NCBI GenBank assembly: GCA_043747595.1
Contig: JAYTOX010000043.1
Location: forward strand, 1 to 55,718
Direction: 5' to 3'
Length of the DNA stretch: 55,718 nucleotides
Origin: JADKIH01 sp043747595
Lineage (GTDB): Bacteria; Bacteroidota; Bacteroidia; AKYH767-A; 2013-40CM-41-45
Within the stretch, counting starts at the first letter, position 1; each line of letters starts with the position of its first letter. A program made the position numbers and the translations under genes. A model generated the notes under the pieces. That model did no database searches and was not told the origin of the DNA. It saw only the letters and a list, made by a program, of their open reading frames with translations. Below, in pieces: positions 8,898 to 19,122 of the stretch.

Positions 8898-11800
8898 CTA
8901 CTGTTTTTTCATTTCATCGGTGATTGGTATTCTCTTTCCATTTTGAAGAGCAACTACAAATGCATCTGAAATTCCTTTTTGAACAATCTCGTCTTTCAAT
9001 GTATTAGCAATCGAGAAAGCATCACATGTTCCAGCATAGAAAATATGCAACCCTCTATCATCAGTTAACTGAGTGATTCCTTTATCAGCTACTGCTAAAA
9101 ATGTAACTACCGAAGAAAATGGAATATTATTTTTGAATGCACCCAATTGAACATGGTATACAATTTTTTCATTTGCGGTTTTATCGATGGCTGGAGCAAC
9201 AGTTGTCTCTGCCAATACTGATGAACTATTTAATGGAATAGAATTTGTTTTTCTTTCAGCAACAGGTACTGAAGCTAAAGTAGCTTGAACTCCGTTACGA
9301 TATACTACAATGAAAGCATCTTTTACACCTTCTCGGCGGGCAATTCTCTTCATTGAATCAGCAGAAGCATATTCGCTATAATGATCTGAAGTGAAGCGAT
9401 ACAATCTTGGATTAATCTGTTCTGTGAACAAAGGCATTAACGTTTTCAATCCGGAAGGAATGTTTGCTGTTCTAAAGACACCCACTTGCACAGCATATTC
9501 AACAGCAGCAAACGATGTTTTTATTTTGGCAGCATTTTCACCATAGAAATCTTTTTCATCAACATCAACTTTATTATTTCGTATAGCTGAAATATTTTCA
9601 GGCCGAATATTGTTAGCTCTTAAGAGCGCCATTTCATTTTGCGAATTTTGAATATACGCTTTAGACGGTTGAGAATTAGTTCCGGCAACAAGAGCATATG
9701 CTTGCGTAAGCTCTATTCGTTTTCCGTTTAAGTATGCTACTATAAAGGCATCTTTAAAACCGCGTTGCTGCATTTCTTTTTTTACCACAACAGCTGGTTC
9801 AAAAGTTTGAAATAATCCGACACAATATCTGATCCACTCCGGTCTAGTCGTTTCAGCCGTTATAGGTTGAACTCCTTCAAATTTTTCGGCAGGAATAGGT
9901 TTTCTAAACGCTCCAATTTGCACTTTAAAAACAAGACCTTCAGGCAAAGAAGGATTTAACGGGATTGGATTTGCATCGCTATAAACCGGAGCTTTTGCTA
10001 TGCTAAAAGATTTTACAGCAAATTCAGTAACAGCAGCCGGGCTGAATGAAGGTTCAATTTCCTTTTTAGAATTTACTTCTTTATTTTTATCTACAGCTTT
10101 CGTATCGATAGCAGTATTGTCAATTACAGATGAAGGATTCAACACTGCCACCTCTTCAGGAGAAAGATTTCCGGGTTTAACAACAGACTTAGTAGCGTTT
10201 GAAGAAAGTGTGCGACCAGGAATGGAGATTCGTTTACGAATGCTGTCCATTTCACTTGTCAATGATTTAACTTCATTCGTCTTCTTTTGAGCCATTGCAA
10301 ATTTAGCTTCGGCTTCTTTTTCATTAATCTTAGACGAATCGCGCATTTTATCGGCTTGAATAAAAATCTGTGCTTTAGTAGGGCGATCAAATTCCGTTTC
10401 AGCCTTATCCATCAATTTATTTTGTTCCTGCTTTTGTTCAACAGCCAATTTGTTTTGGTTCACTGCCTGTGCAAAAACATCAATCGTTTCAACTTGCTTA
10501 CCAACTATTTTTTTATTTATTTCAACATACTTCGGAAAATCTTCATGCTTTACATTAATTCCAACTGTATCAATTTTTATTTCCTCTTCTCCATTGGGTG
10601 TAGTAACGGTGAAATCTGTCATCTCCCCTACTTTAGCTGCTTCTTCAGGTGTGACTTCGTAACTTTCATTCGTTGAAGGAGGAACTGTATTTTCAACAAG
10701 TTCCGGCGAATTTGAATTCCCTTCAGGTATCTTAGATAGTGTGTTTTTCTCAGCTCCAGTTTCCGAAGAGCTATTTTTATTATCGTTTAGTTTAGCCCCT
10801 GTTGAATTTCTGGATGAATTAGTTGGTAGGGAAGAATTGTATGCAATAACTTGTTCGTTCATTTCCATTTTCGACTTTACATCCGGATCAATTTGTTCAG
10901 CAGCTTTTAATTGTGCAACAGCTTCTTGAAACACAGTTGATGATTCTTCAGAAAGGTTATTGGAAACTCTAATTAAACTATCACGTTGTGGTGACGATTT
11001 TGTAATTGAAATTCTATTTTGCAATTCAATCGATTGATCGGATAACTGTTTTGAATTTTTATATTTCTCTTTGTATGCAAGATATGCGATCCTTGCTTCT
11101 TCGCTTACAGGTTGAATTTTTACAGAATTTATATTTTCAGGAAATGAACTCACATTTTCCGTCGGAGGCACGAATGGCTTAGCAACATTGATCTCTGGTA
11201 CAGAATTCACATTAGTTTTTAAACTATCGTTAAAGACTGAACTATTATCTGAAATAGAATTATTTATTTGTCCGGAAGTAATTCCTTTGTTTTGAATATC
11301 GTTTCTATCCGAGACACTTGAGTCACTATTAATTTTATTTTCGACCGATTGCGATTCATGACTAACATCAGAATTAGAAATGGCTGAATCGCCTGTATTA
11401 TTTTTAGAAATTATTTTCTTTTTATCAACGAGAGCGATTGAAGAATCTGTTTTTGAATTTACTTTATTTTTATCGGCTAGATTATCTGATGATTCTTTAG
11501 AAGTAGTATCAGACTTAGTTAATTCATTTCCTGAATTAAGTTCAGTTTTTGTTAGACCTGAGTTCAATTTTTCAGCAAGACTATTATTCGCCGTATCTTT
11601 TTCTACATTGGTTTCAATTGCAATTTTCTTTTCAGCATCATTAATAGGTTGAACTGTTTCAGTAGAATGAACAACAACAGCATCAGAACCGCTTGCTTTT
11701 TGACCAGTAGAAATCACTACTTCTGAAGTAGATATGTTAGAAGAATCTAGATTAGCGCCTTTGTCGGAACCACTTTCTTTTTTCTGAATCGTTTTCTCAT

Positions 11801-14450
11801 TAATAATTGCTTGCGAACTAGACTCTGATGCACTATCAGCAATATTCAACGTGTTAATTTTTGCTTCGTCATTTTTATTACTTTCTGTTTTTGAAACAGG
11901 CGGATTGGTATTTGCACTTTCACTCAATTTATTTTGTCCGGCATTCAATTGCTCTTTTTCATTAGCTGGAACAACTTGCTTATTATTTTCTTTATTTGAA
12001 TTTTCCGAAATCGATGCTAAATTTGATTTTGACTTTTCCACACTATCAGCAACAGACTTTTTCTCTTCTGCAGTAACACTTGTTTTTATTTTACTGTCGT
12101 CGATGGTTGAATGTAAAACAAGATTCGAGGAATTGGAAGAATCGCTATTATCTTGCGTTAAAACAGATTTAGTTTCGCTTGTGTCGGCAACATTTTTTTC
12201 GCTGATTGAAGCATTTGAATCGACACTTATAATTTCATTTTCAGAATTAGCTTTCGAATTTTCGGTGGAATTTTCTTTGACTACCGGCGTTTCATCAGGA
12301 GCTAACTCTTTAATTTCGCTATCATGATAAACTTTGTTCTGCGCTATATCAGTACTAGGATGAACTGTTGTTGTTTTAGTTTGATTAGCTGTCTTCACTC
12401 CAATTTTAGTAGGTTTAGTTTTAATTGCAGCTAAAAGCTCTTTTGCATCTTGCTCAGAATTTCTAGCTTCAAGATCTTTGGCTGCAACTGAAACTTCCAT
12501 ATCAGCTGCTTGACGACGCATATTATCGGCGTCAGTTTTTAATGTATATGCTTCGTTGAGATAATTATTCTTGTCAATATCGGATGCTGATACAGCTTTA
12601 GCAGTCATAATAGCTGACAAACTATCGCGTTCTTTGGACGCAGCATAAAGATCTTGAACAACTTTTTTAAGACTATCAGCTTCTAATCTTGAATTTTTAG
12701 CGTCTAGAATTGCGATATTTGCTAACTCAGAATTGTCGATCGAAATATCATAATGATCGGTTTTTTTATTTTCCTTTTCAATATCGGCAGTTCGCTTAAT
12801 TTCTTCTTTTTGTTGTTGAACTTCATCATCAGAAGGGCCTTTAGAGAGAGTTGGATCATAGCCATCCTTCTTTTCAATTTTGAGTGACTTAGATTCTGAA
12901 GCGTTATTATTTTCAGTTAACTGAGTTGATTTTGAATCGGCAGAGTTTGAGCTTCCAGGTTTAGGAACATATACAGTTTGGTTGTTAATCTCAACTTTCA
13001 TTAATGCTGATGAATCGGTAACCTCACCAATAGAACTAGTTTGAACAGAGGAAGGTTGATTACTATTAGCTAAAGCAGTTGAATAGAAATAATTTTCGAG
13101 TGTTAAGTTTTCATTTGAATTATTTTTGTCAATCTTTACTACCTGTCTAAGATTAGCCATGTCTAAACCTGAGGGAATAGAAAAATTTTCTGCATGAGGG
13201 AGATATCCTCCGCCTTCAATTAACAGAACATAATCGGCTCCCGGGCTTAACGTGAGTTCATACTTTCCGGTTTGTGGATCGGTATAAACAGACGTAATGA
13301 CACCACCGCCGCCAGATTGCAAAACAGTAACACGAGCATCACGACGAACCTTTTGATCCATTGGTTTATAATATCCGTTAATGGTTACTAACTGCTCTGA
13401 ATTATTCTGGAGCTGAATTTTTCTCAAACTCAGTTCTTTTGAACCTGATTCAAGTGCCGTAGAATAAAATGCTTCTGTTCCATTAGAAATTGGCACGAAC
13501 AAATAATCATCACTGATAGTATTTATTGGCCATCCTAAATTTTCAGGAATGCTCCATTGGCCTGTATTGAAATCAAATTTCGATTTGAATACATCATAGC
13601 CACCAATACTTTTGTCGCTCTTGGAAGAAAAATAAAGTGTTCGACCATCACGATCAAGATAAGGGAAATCTTCGTTAGCTGCAGAGTTAATAACATCTCC
13701 AAGATTTTCAGGTTCCGACCACTGACCATTCGGTTGTTTACGGATTACATAAATATCTTTTCCACGATCACCTTTTTTGCCGTAGCTAGCTAGGTAAATT
13801 GATTGTTTGTCGTTAGTAATAAACATAACAGGGTTCAGCTGTTTATCTTTATCCATTGAAGTCAAAAATTGTTCTGCCGCAGGAACCATCTTTCCATTTG
13901 TCAGCGACCAATCGTAGTAATTGTAAAATTCATTCCTGACAACATCTTTCGAATTAACAATAGTAATACTCTTCCTGCTTTTAAGAACGAGAATTGCATT
14001 GTAACAATTCGATTTTAAGGTAGTAGAATCGAATTTTTTTTGCTTGGCAGCATTCGCAGAAGATTCAAATTTCGTGATACATTCCAAAGCTTCTTTAAAC
14101 TTGCCAATAACCATGTAAGATTTAGCTAAATAAATCCAAACTTCGTCAGGATTAGAAGCATCCTTTGCAGCCAGTTCGAGGTAGTTTACAGCATTAGATT
14201 TTGGTTTACCGGCCATGAGCAAAGAAACGCCATAACGATAATTGTAGGTAGAATTCTGAGGATATAAACTGAGTAGTTGTGAATAAGGAGACAATGAATT
14301 TTCATAGTCATCTGAAGCGAATGCCTTTTCAGCTTGTTTTTTCAATTCATCTACCGAAGAAGTAGTTTGAGTGAAAGCCCAAAATGGCAATGCAAGAAAA
14401 AATAATAAGAAAGAAAACCGGAGTGTTTTTCCGGAAAGGATAATATTCAC
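8898..14450 (-). CDS. large TPR / PD40 / SPOR-domain exported protein
   Basis: This is an 1850-aa protein with several modules. A signal peptide (residues 1-27) is followed by TPR-like helices (~30-150). A PD40 (WD40-like) propeller covers ~190-345, with DFPYLDRDGRTLYFSSKSD near 260. A carboxypeptidase-regulatory-like beta domain lies at ~350-440. A very long Ser/Asn/Lys/Glu-rich low-complexity section spans ~440-1400. Three SPOR domains follow, starting near 1505, 1650 and 1763 (FKVQIGAF, YAVQVGVF, YHVQLGAF). The first half matches the PorE-type protein of the T9SS, but the OmpA peptidoglycan-binding domain is replaced by three SPOR domains, which bind denuded peptidoglycan. A cell-wall-bound role linked to secretion or division is inferred. 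The GTG start at 14450 directly follows an in-frame TAA. Confidence 0.75.
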   Translation of the reverse strand: MNIILSGKTLRFSFLLFFLALPFWAFTQTTSSVDELKKQAEKAFASDDYENSLSPYSQLLSLYPQNSTYNYRYGVSLLMAGKPKSNAVNYLELAAKDASNPDEVWIYLAKSYMVIGKFKEALECITKFESSANAAKQKKFDSTTLKSNCYNAILVLKSRKSITIVNSKDVVRNEFYNYYDWSLTNGKMVPAAEQFLTSMDKDKQLNPVMFITNDKQSIYLASYGKKGDRGKDIYVIRKQPNGQWSEPENLGDVINSAANEDFPYLDRDGRTLYFSSKSDKSIGGYDVFKSKFDFNTGQWSIPENLGWPINTISDDYLFVPISNGTEAFYSTALESGSKELSLRKIQLQNNSEQLVTINGYYKPMDQKVRRDARVTVLQSGGGGVITSVYTDPQTGKYELTLSPGADYVLLIEGGGYLPHAENFSIPSGLDMANLRQVVKIDKNNSNENLTLENYFYSTALANSNQPSSVQTSSIGEVTDSSALMKVEINNQTVYVPKPGSSNSADSKSTQLTENNNASESKSLKIEKKDGYDPTLSKGPSDDEVQQQKEEIKRTADIEKENKKTDHYDISIDNSELANIAILDAKNSRLEADSLKKVVQDLYAASKERDSLSAIMTAKAVSASDIDKNNYLNEAYTLKTDADNMRRQAADMEVSVAAKDLEARNSEQDAKELLAAIKTKPTKIGVKTANQTKTTTVHPSTDIAQNKVYHDSEIKELAPDETPVVKENSTENSKANSENEIISVDSNASISEKNVADTSETKSVLTQDNSDSSNSSNLVLHSTIDDSKIKTSVTAEEKKSVADSVEKSKSNLASISENSNKENNKQVVPANEKEQLNAGQNKLSESANTNPPVSKTESNKNDEAKINTLNIADSASESSSQAIINEKTIQKKESGSDKGANLDSSNISTSEVVISTGQKASGSDAVVVHSTETVQPINDAEKKIAIETNVEKDTANNSLAEKLNSGLTKTELNSGNELTKSDTTSKESSDNLADKNKVNSKTDSSIALVDKKKIISKNNTGDSAISNSDVSHESQSVENKINSDSSVSDRNDIQNKGITSGQINNSISDNSSVFNDSLKTNVNSVPEINVAKPFVPPTENVSSFPENINSVKIQPVSEEARIAYLAYKEKYKNSKQLSDQSIELQNRISITKSSPQRDSLIRVSNNLSEESSTVFQEAVAQLKAAEQIDPDVKSKMEMNEQVIAYNSSLPTNSSRNSTGAKLNDNKNSSSETGAEKNTLSKIPEGNSNSPELVENTVPPSTNESYEVTPEEAAKVGEMTDFTVTTPNGEEEIKIDTVGINVKHEDFPKYVEINKKIVGKQVETIDVFAQAVNQNKLAVEQKQEQNKLMDKAETEFDRPTKAQIFIQADKMRDSSKINEKEAEAKFAMAQKKTNEVKSLTSEMDSIRKRISIPGRTLSSNATKSVVKPGNLSPEEVAVLNPSSVIDNTAIDTKAVDKNKEVNSKKEIEPSFSPAAVTEFAVKSFSIAKAPVYSDANPIPLNPSLPEGLVFKVQIGAFRKPIPAEKFEGVQPITAETTRPEWIRYCVGLFQTFEPAVVVKKEMQQRGFKDAFIVAYLNGKRIELTQAYALVAGTNSQPSKAYIQNSQNEMALLRANNIRPENISAIRNNKVDVDEKDFYGENAAKIKTSFAAVEYAVQVGVFRTANIPSGLKTLMPLFTEQINPRLYRFTSDHYSEYASADSMKRIARREGVKDAFIVVYRNGVQATLASVPVAERKTNSIPLNSSSVLAETTVAPAIDKTANEKIVYHVQLGAFKNNIPFSSVVTFLAVADKGITQLTDDRGLHIFYAGTCDAFSIANTLKDEIVQKGISDAFVVALQNGKRIPITDEMKKQ

Positions 14451-14548
14451 TTACTCAAGGATTTTAGTTATGTTTTATACTTCTACAGAGGGGTTTTGTT
14501 TCTTGTTATTACAATTGCAATTGTAAGCACAAGTATCAAAGTGTAAAG

Positions 14549-15739
14549 TTATTCTTTATTTTTTGTAACCTTTCTAAAAACAGCAACAAAGAGAGAATCA
14601 GCTTTTCTTTCATAGCCCGGCAATAAATGCATTTCAATTAATTCCAACGGGAGATGTTGTAAAAAATAATCTACATTTTCACCGTTCTCAGCAGCAAAAA
14701 CGGAGCATGTGCTATAAATAAACATTCCGTCATTTTTTAGATGTTTAATGGCGTTAGTAACTATTTTTCGTTGAAGTGGTTGATAAAATTTCAACACATT
14801 TTTTTCATGATCAACCATTAAATTTTCAGGACTTCGAGCCCATGTTCCACTTCCTGAACATGGAACGTCAGTAATTATTCCATCAAATCGGTCACTCGGA
14901 TTTATTTCCTTCTCTGTGAGATCAATTACTTGTTTAACATACCCTTGAAATCCAATTTTCTTCATTCGAATCGAATAGTTTTTTAATATATTTTCTCGAA
15001 CATCGGTAGCAAGAATAAAAATATCAGGTTGTTTATCTACTAAGAGCAAACTCTTACCTCCACTAGCGGCGCAAACATCCCACCATTTATCATCTTTTTT
15101 CGGATCAAGGTAATCGCCAATTTTCCCAGAGTTAATATCTTGAATTTCGAAACGTCCAATCCTAAAACTTTCAAGCCCTTCCAAACTTTGCCCACCGGCA
15201 AATGATAAAACTTGCCCGCCTTCATTGGTAAAAAGTATATTTTTTTCATTTAGTTCATTAACCAATTCATCTCTGCTGCCGGTTTTAATTCGAATCCAAA
15301 CGCGCGGTTGAATAAGAAAAGATTGAAAAAAAGTTTTGAGGTTTATATTTTTCTCAAGTAAGTTCTTATCGAAAAAAATTAATTGCAAGTCAAAGTCCGG
15401 ATGAATCTTTTCTACAATCTTAATCTTTTCTTCAATCGATTTTTCAATTTCCTCAATTGAAAAAGTGGAATGTTGTTGAAGTAATATTTCGAGCGATACA
15501 CTTTTTTTATTCGAACAGAGAAAAGAAGCTACAGCCAATCGATTAATAAAATCGAGTCCAAATAAATTCCTACCTAGTCGTAAAAAATGAAAACAATAAT
15601 CACGCGTTTCACGACGATCCCTAGCACCCATCTGCGGATTTTTTCTAAAAAAATCTTTGAGGTAATTGGCAAAAGGTATTGAATGATCGTACTGACCAAT
15701 CAATGTTTTCACCCTATCAAATAATATGTTTTCATGCAT
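14549..15739 (-). CDS. RsmB/NOL1-NOP2-Sun family RNA cytosine-C5 methyltransferase
   Basis: This 396-aa protein is a SAM-dependent RNA m5C methyltransferase. The Rossmann SAM site appears as WWDVCAASGGKSLLLVDK. Motif IV is DVPCSGSGTW, carrying the Cys used for enzyme release, and motif VI is YSTCSVFAAEN, carrying the catalytic Cys. The N-terminal ~200 residues would hold the helical NusB-like and PUA-like part. The target is probably 16S rRNA (RsmB-like), but paralogues methylate other sites and the exact position cannot be inferred. It lies 30 nt after purC on the same strand, in a probable phoH-purC-methyltransferase operon. Confidence 0.85.
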   Translation of the reverse strand: MHENILFDRVKTLIGQYDHSIPFANYLKDFFRKNPQMGARDRRETRDYCFHFLRLGRNLFGLDFINRLAVASFLCSNKKSVSLEILLQQHSTFSIEEIEKSIEEKIKIVEKIHPDFDLQLIFFDKNLLEKNINLKTFFQSFLIQPRVWIRIKTGSRDELVNELNEKNILFTNEGGQVLSFAGGQSLEGLESFRIGRFEIQDINSGKIGDYLDPKKDDKWWDVCAASGGKSLLLVDKQPDIFILATDVRENILKNYSIRMKKIGFQGYVKQVIDLTEKEINPSDRFDGIITDVPCSGSGTWARSPENLMVDHEKNVLKFYQPLQRKIVTNAIKHLKNDGMFIYSTCSVFAAENGENVDYFLQHLPLELIEMHLLPGYERKADSLFVAVFRKVTKNKE

Positions 15740-15769
15740 GATGTACTACTTTCAGATTAAATTCCTGTT

Positions 15770-16720
15770 TTAGATACTTTTCAGGGCATCTGAAATATTT
15801 TTTTCAATTCGTTTTTCAATAGACGAAGTATCAGCTTTAATAAATTTTTCGCCTGTTAATTTTTCAAAGAGTTCAATATACCGTTCAGAAATTTCATTTA
15901 CCCAAGCATCACTCATCTCCGGAATTGTTTGTCCATCTTTTCCTTGAAAATTATTTTCGATCAGCCATTTCCGAACAAACTCTTTTGAAAGTTGTTTTTG
16001 TTCCACACCATTTTTTTGACGCTCATTATATCCTTCCAGATAAAAATATCGAGATGAATCAGGCGTATGGATCTCATCTATGAGATAAATGACATCATTC
16101 AATTTTCCGAATTCATATTTCGTATCGACAAGAATAAGTCCCTGCTTAGCTGCTATTTCGGTACCACGTTGAAAAAGCTGACGAGTATATTTCTCCAGCA
16201 TCAAATAATCTTCTGCAGTTACAATTCCATTTTCAACAATTTGTTCTCTAGAAATATCTTCATCATGTCCTTCAGATGCTTTCGTAGTTGGAGTAATAAT
16301 TGGTTCAGGAAACCGATCATTTTCTTTAAGTCCATCGGGTAATTGAACACCACAAACAGTACGTTTTCCATTGTTGTATTCTCTCCATGCGTGACCTGAA
16401 AGATAACCCCTAATTACCATTTCAACTTTAAACGGAACACATTTTTTACCAATGGTAACATTAGGGTCGGGCGATTGAATAACCCAATTAGGAATTATGT
16501 CGCTGGTAGCTTGCAACATTTTATTTGCAATTTGATTTAGGACTTGGCCTTTAAATGGAACAGCTTTCGGGAGAACTACATCGAAAGCAGATATTCTATC
16601 AGTTACTACCATCACAAGAATACCATCGAAAGAATATACATCGCGAACTTTCCCTTTATAAAATGATCGTTGGCCAGGAAAATTAAAATCAGTGCTTAAT
16701 AAAGCCTTACTCAAATTCAT
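15770..16720 (-). CDS. purC: phosphoribosylaminoimidazole-succinocarboxamide synthase
   Basis: This is SAICAR synthase (316 aa), which joins aspartate to CAIR with ATP in purine synthesis. Recognisable segments are FYKGKVRDVYSF near residue 22, VVTDRISAFDVVLP, VEMVIRGYLSGHAWREYN and LVDTKYEFGK, all standard for this enzyme. The length matches the ~300-aa bacterial/yeast-type form. It lies 5 nt after the phoH stop and is probably co-transcribed with it. Confidence 0.95.
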   Translation of the reverse strand: MNLSKALLSTDFNFPGQRSFYKGKVRDVYSFDGILVMVVTDRISAFDVVLPKAVPFKGQVLNQIANKMLQATSDIIPNWVIQSPDPNVTIGKKCVPFKVEMVIRGYLSGHAWREYNNGKRTVCGVQLPDGLKENDRFPEPIITPTTKASEGHDEDISREQIVENGIVTAEDYLMLEKYTRQLFQRGTEIAAKQGLILVDTKYEFGKLNDVIYLIDEIHTPDSSRYFYLEGYNERQKNGVEQKQLSKEFVRKWLIENNFQGKDGQTIPEMSDAWVNEISERYIELFEKLTGEKFIKADTSSIEKRIEKNISDALKSI

Positions 16721-16725
16721 TATAC

Positions 16726-17667
16726 TTACTTATTATACGCTTCAATAATATCTTTCACTAATCGGTGACGAACAACATCCTGTGCATCAAGATAAATAAA
16801 ATCGATACCTTTTACATTGCTAAGGATTTTTATTGCTTGGACTAAACCGGAAGGTTGATTTCGGGGTAAGTCAATTTGAGTGACATCGCCTGTAACAATA
16901 AATTTTGCAGAAGGCCCCATTCGTGTCAAGAACATTTTCAACTGACTTTCTGTTGCATTCTGAGCTTCATCGAGAATTACGAAGGCATTATCTAATGTTC
17001 TTCCTCTCATAAAAGCCAGAGGAGCAACTTCAATTACACCACTTTCGATGTAGCTTTTCACCTTCTCGCCTTGAATCATATCATACAATGCATCGTACAA
17101 TGGACGAAGATAAGGATCGATCTTTTCTTTAAGGTCGCCGGGAAGAAATCCGAGATTCTCGCCTGCTTCCACGGCCGGACGAGTTAGAATAATTCTTTTT
17201 ATCTCTCTATTTTTAAGTGCACGTACCGCGAGGGCAACGGCAGTATACGTTTTACCGGTACCAGCAGGCCCAATTGCAAATAAGATGTCATTCTTTTCAG
17301 AACTTTCAACCATCTTTTTTTGGTTGACCGTTCGTGCTCTTACCATAATACCGTTTTGGCCAAAAACTAAAACGTCGCCATTGGCAGCTTGTGCTTGCGC
17401 ATCGCTTTTGTTAGAAGAATCGGCTAAAAAATGCTCAACATTATCGGGAGTCAGGCTACCAAATTTTTGATAATGCTGGATAAGTCGATTAATTTTTTCG
17501 CTGAACGAATGGATATTTTTTTCGTCGCCAATTACTTTAATTTCATTTCCACGAGCAATTAGCTTGAGTTCGGGGAAATTTTTTCTGATTACTTCTAAAT
17601 TGCTATCGTTGACACCAAAAAACTCAACCGGGTTAAAGGTATCGATGGGGATTACTACTTCGCTCAA
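16726..17667 (-). CDS. PhoH family ATPase
   Basis: This 313-aa protein is a PhoH-like P-loop ATPase. FAIGPAGTGKTYTAVALA is the Walker A region and FVILDEAQNATESQLKMFLT the Walker B region, with RTRPAVEAGENLGFLPGDL-type segments between. The N-terminal ~100 residues contain a KH-like stretch, as in the PhoL/YbeZ group that associates with the endoribonuclease YbeY. A function in RNA metabolism is expected from the family. The start appears to be TTG at 17667; I see no better ATG in frame. It heads the phoH-purC-methyltransferase group. Confidence 0.88.
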   Translation of the reverse strand: MSEVVIPIDTFNPVEFFGVNDSNLEVIRKNFPELKLIARGNEIKVIGDEKNIHSFSEKINRLIQHYQKFGSLTPDNVEHFLADSSNKSDAQAQAANGDVLVFGQNGIMVRARTVNQKKMVESSEKNDILFAIGPAGTGKTYTAVALAVRALKNREIKRIILTRPAVEAGENLGFLPGDLKEKIDPYLRPLYDALYDMIQGEKVKSYIESGVIEVAPLAFMRGRTLDNAFVILDEAQNATESQLKMFLTRMGPSAKFIVTGDVTQIDLPRNQPSGLVQAIKILSNVKGIDFIYLDAQDVVRHRLVKDIIEAYNK

Positions 17668-17742
17668 AATAATTAGGTTTAAGTGATCAATTGAACCAAC
17701 AAGTTATTACCGTTGAATTCTTAATAAGTCATGAATAATACG

Positions 17743-17773
17743 TTTCAATACTAATTAAAACTAGTTACTTTTG
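17743..17773 (+). promoter_or_regulatory. promoter for the SAM hydroxide adenosyltransferase operon
   Basis: TACTTTTG at 17766-17773 is an exact TAnnTTTG box. TTTC (17743-17746) stands 19 nt upstream in place of TTTG. The ATG follows 48 nt downstream. Confidence 0.55.
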
Positions 17774-17821
17774 AGGTCTACCACTACACAAGTTATCAAC
17801 ATCACTTTTCGATAATACTAT

Positions 17822-18604
17822 ATGCCACTACTAACAATGACTACCGATTGGGGCCTTTGCGATCCCGCAGTTGGATCTTTTAAAGGGTCGTTGTTTTGTA
17901 AGAAAGATGACCTCAAGGTTATTGACATTTCACATAGTATAAGACACTTTGATATTCTCACGGCAGCCTACGTTCTTAAGTCGACATACAATTGCTTTCC
18001 CAAAGGAACCATTCATTTTATAGGAATGACGGGGCCCGACGATTCCAAAAGTAAAAATCCGTACTTAGTAGTTGAAGCAGACGGACATTTTTTTGTGGGG
18101 TATGATAGCGGAATTTTCAGTTTGATATTAGACACATTAGCAATTGAATCGTGCTTTGGAATAAACATTGAAGATAGCTCGGACAGAAAACAAAAAGAAG
18201 AGCAACTTATAGAAACATTGATTCAGCTTTCAAATGGAGTTCATCCTCAGAAAATGGGTTGGCAAGTAGCAGAAATGAAAATTAGTTATTTTGCTTTACC
18301 TACAATCGATGCAAATGTGATACGAGGTACAATAATTTACATAGACACATTTGGTAATGCGATAATCAATATTACAAAAGCAATTTTTGAAAAAGAGCAA
18401 AAAGGTCGATTATTCAATATAGAGATGCGAAGGTCGGAATACAAGATTTCAAAGATTAGTAAATCGTATGAAGATGCACTTTACGGAGAGATAGTAGCCT
18501 TTTTTAATAATCACGATCATTTAGAAATTGCATTGAATAAGAGTCAGGCGGCAGGACTATTAGGGTTAAAGGTAATGGATACGGTTAGAATTGATTTCGT
18601 ATGA
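17822..18604 (+). CDS. SAM hydroxide adenosyltransferase (DUF62 family)
   Basis: This 260-aa protein belongs to the DUF62/SAM hydrolase family related to fluorinase and chlorinase, whose bacterial members split SAM with hydroxide into adenosine and methionine. The N-terminus TMTTDWGLCDPAVGSFKG gives the family TD(F/W)G motif with Asp9. HSIRHFDILTAAYVL and YDSGIFSLIL follow in the expected order, and IIYIDTFGNAIINITK begins the C-terminal barrel. Nothing suggests halogenation. Its stop overlaps the next gene in ATGA, so the two are translationally coupled. Confidence 0.85.
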   Translation: MPLLTMTTDWGLCDPAVGSFKGSLFCKKDDLKVIDISHSIRHFDILTAAYVLKSTYNCFPKGTIHFIGMTGPDDSKSKNPYLVVEADGHFFVGYDSGIFSLILDTLAIESCFGINIEDSSDRKQKEEQLIETLIQLSNGVHPQKMGWQVAEMKISYFALPTIDANVIRGTIIYIDTFGNAIINITKAIFEKEQKGRLFNIEMRRSEYKISKISKSYEDALYGEIVAFFNNHDHLEIALNKSQAAGLLGLKVMDTVRIDFV

Positions 18605-18885
18605 TAGTGAGATATGTTAAAATGACATTTAAGCCGGAGCATTGCAAAGAGTTTGAAGCGCTTTTTCTAGAAGTAAAGAGCGATATTGCTGGTTTTGAAG
18701 GTTGTAATGGAGTAAGTTTGGCGAGAGAAATTGACGGAACCGGCGTTTATTTTACCACATCGCACTGGCACAGTGAAGAATCACTAGAAGCATACAGGCA
18801 TTCTGACCTTTTTAAAAAAACATGGAGTAAGACAAAACCCTTATTTCGTTTACCGGCTGCAGCATGGTCGCTCGAAAATTGTTGA
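18601..18885 (+). CDS. small antibiotic-biosynthesis-monooxygenase (ABM) fold protein
   Basis: This 94-aa protein shows the ferredoxin-like ABM pattern: MIVRYVKMTFKPEHCKEFEAL at the start, FEGCNGVSLAREI in the middle and FTTSHWHSEESLEAYRHSDL at the second half. Such dimeric proteins are often labelled putative quinol monooxygenases; the substrate is unknown. It overlaps the upstream gene by 4 nt (ATGA), so it is probably made with it. Confidence 0.75.
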   Translation: MIVRYVKMTFKPEHCKEFEALFLEVKSDIAGFEGCNGVSLAREIDGTGVYFTTSHWHSEESLEAYRHSDLFKKTWSKTKPLFRLPAAAWSLENC

Positions 18886-19122
18886 TATAATGTTGTTAAA
18901 TTGCGGCTGAATCATTGACTGACATTGGTTTTTAGGTTAATATTGCTAAAGAAAAAAGTAGGCATTTCTTTTCGGCATTCCTCAACTTCTTTTGGCAATG
19001 CAAATAAAATGGCTTACCCATTAAATAAGATCATTAGCAAAACAATTTTAAGAATTCGTTTAAAATAAGATAAATTTACAAACCAAGACTAGAAACACTA
19101 AGAGAAACAAAAAAAATAGAAA

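Noticed and set aside
9900..12400. Several plus-strand open frames of 60-160 codons opposite the 1850-aa gene
   Set aside because: They are mirror frames of the Ser/Asn/Lys-rich region, giving Phe/Ser/Leu-rich products with no starts or context.
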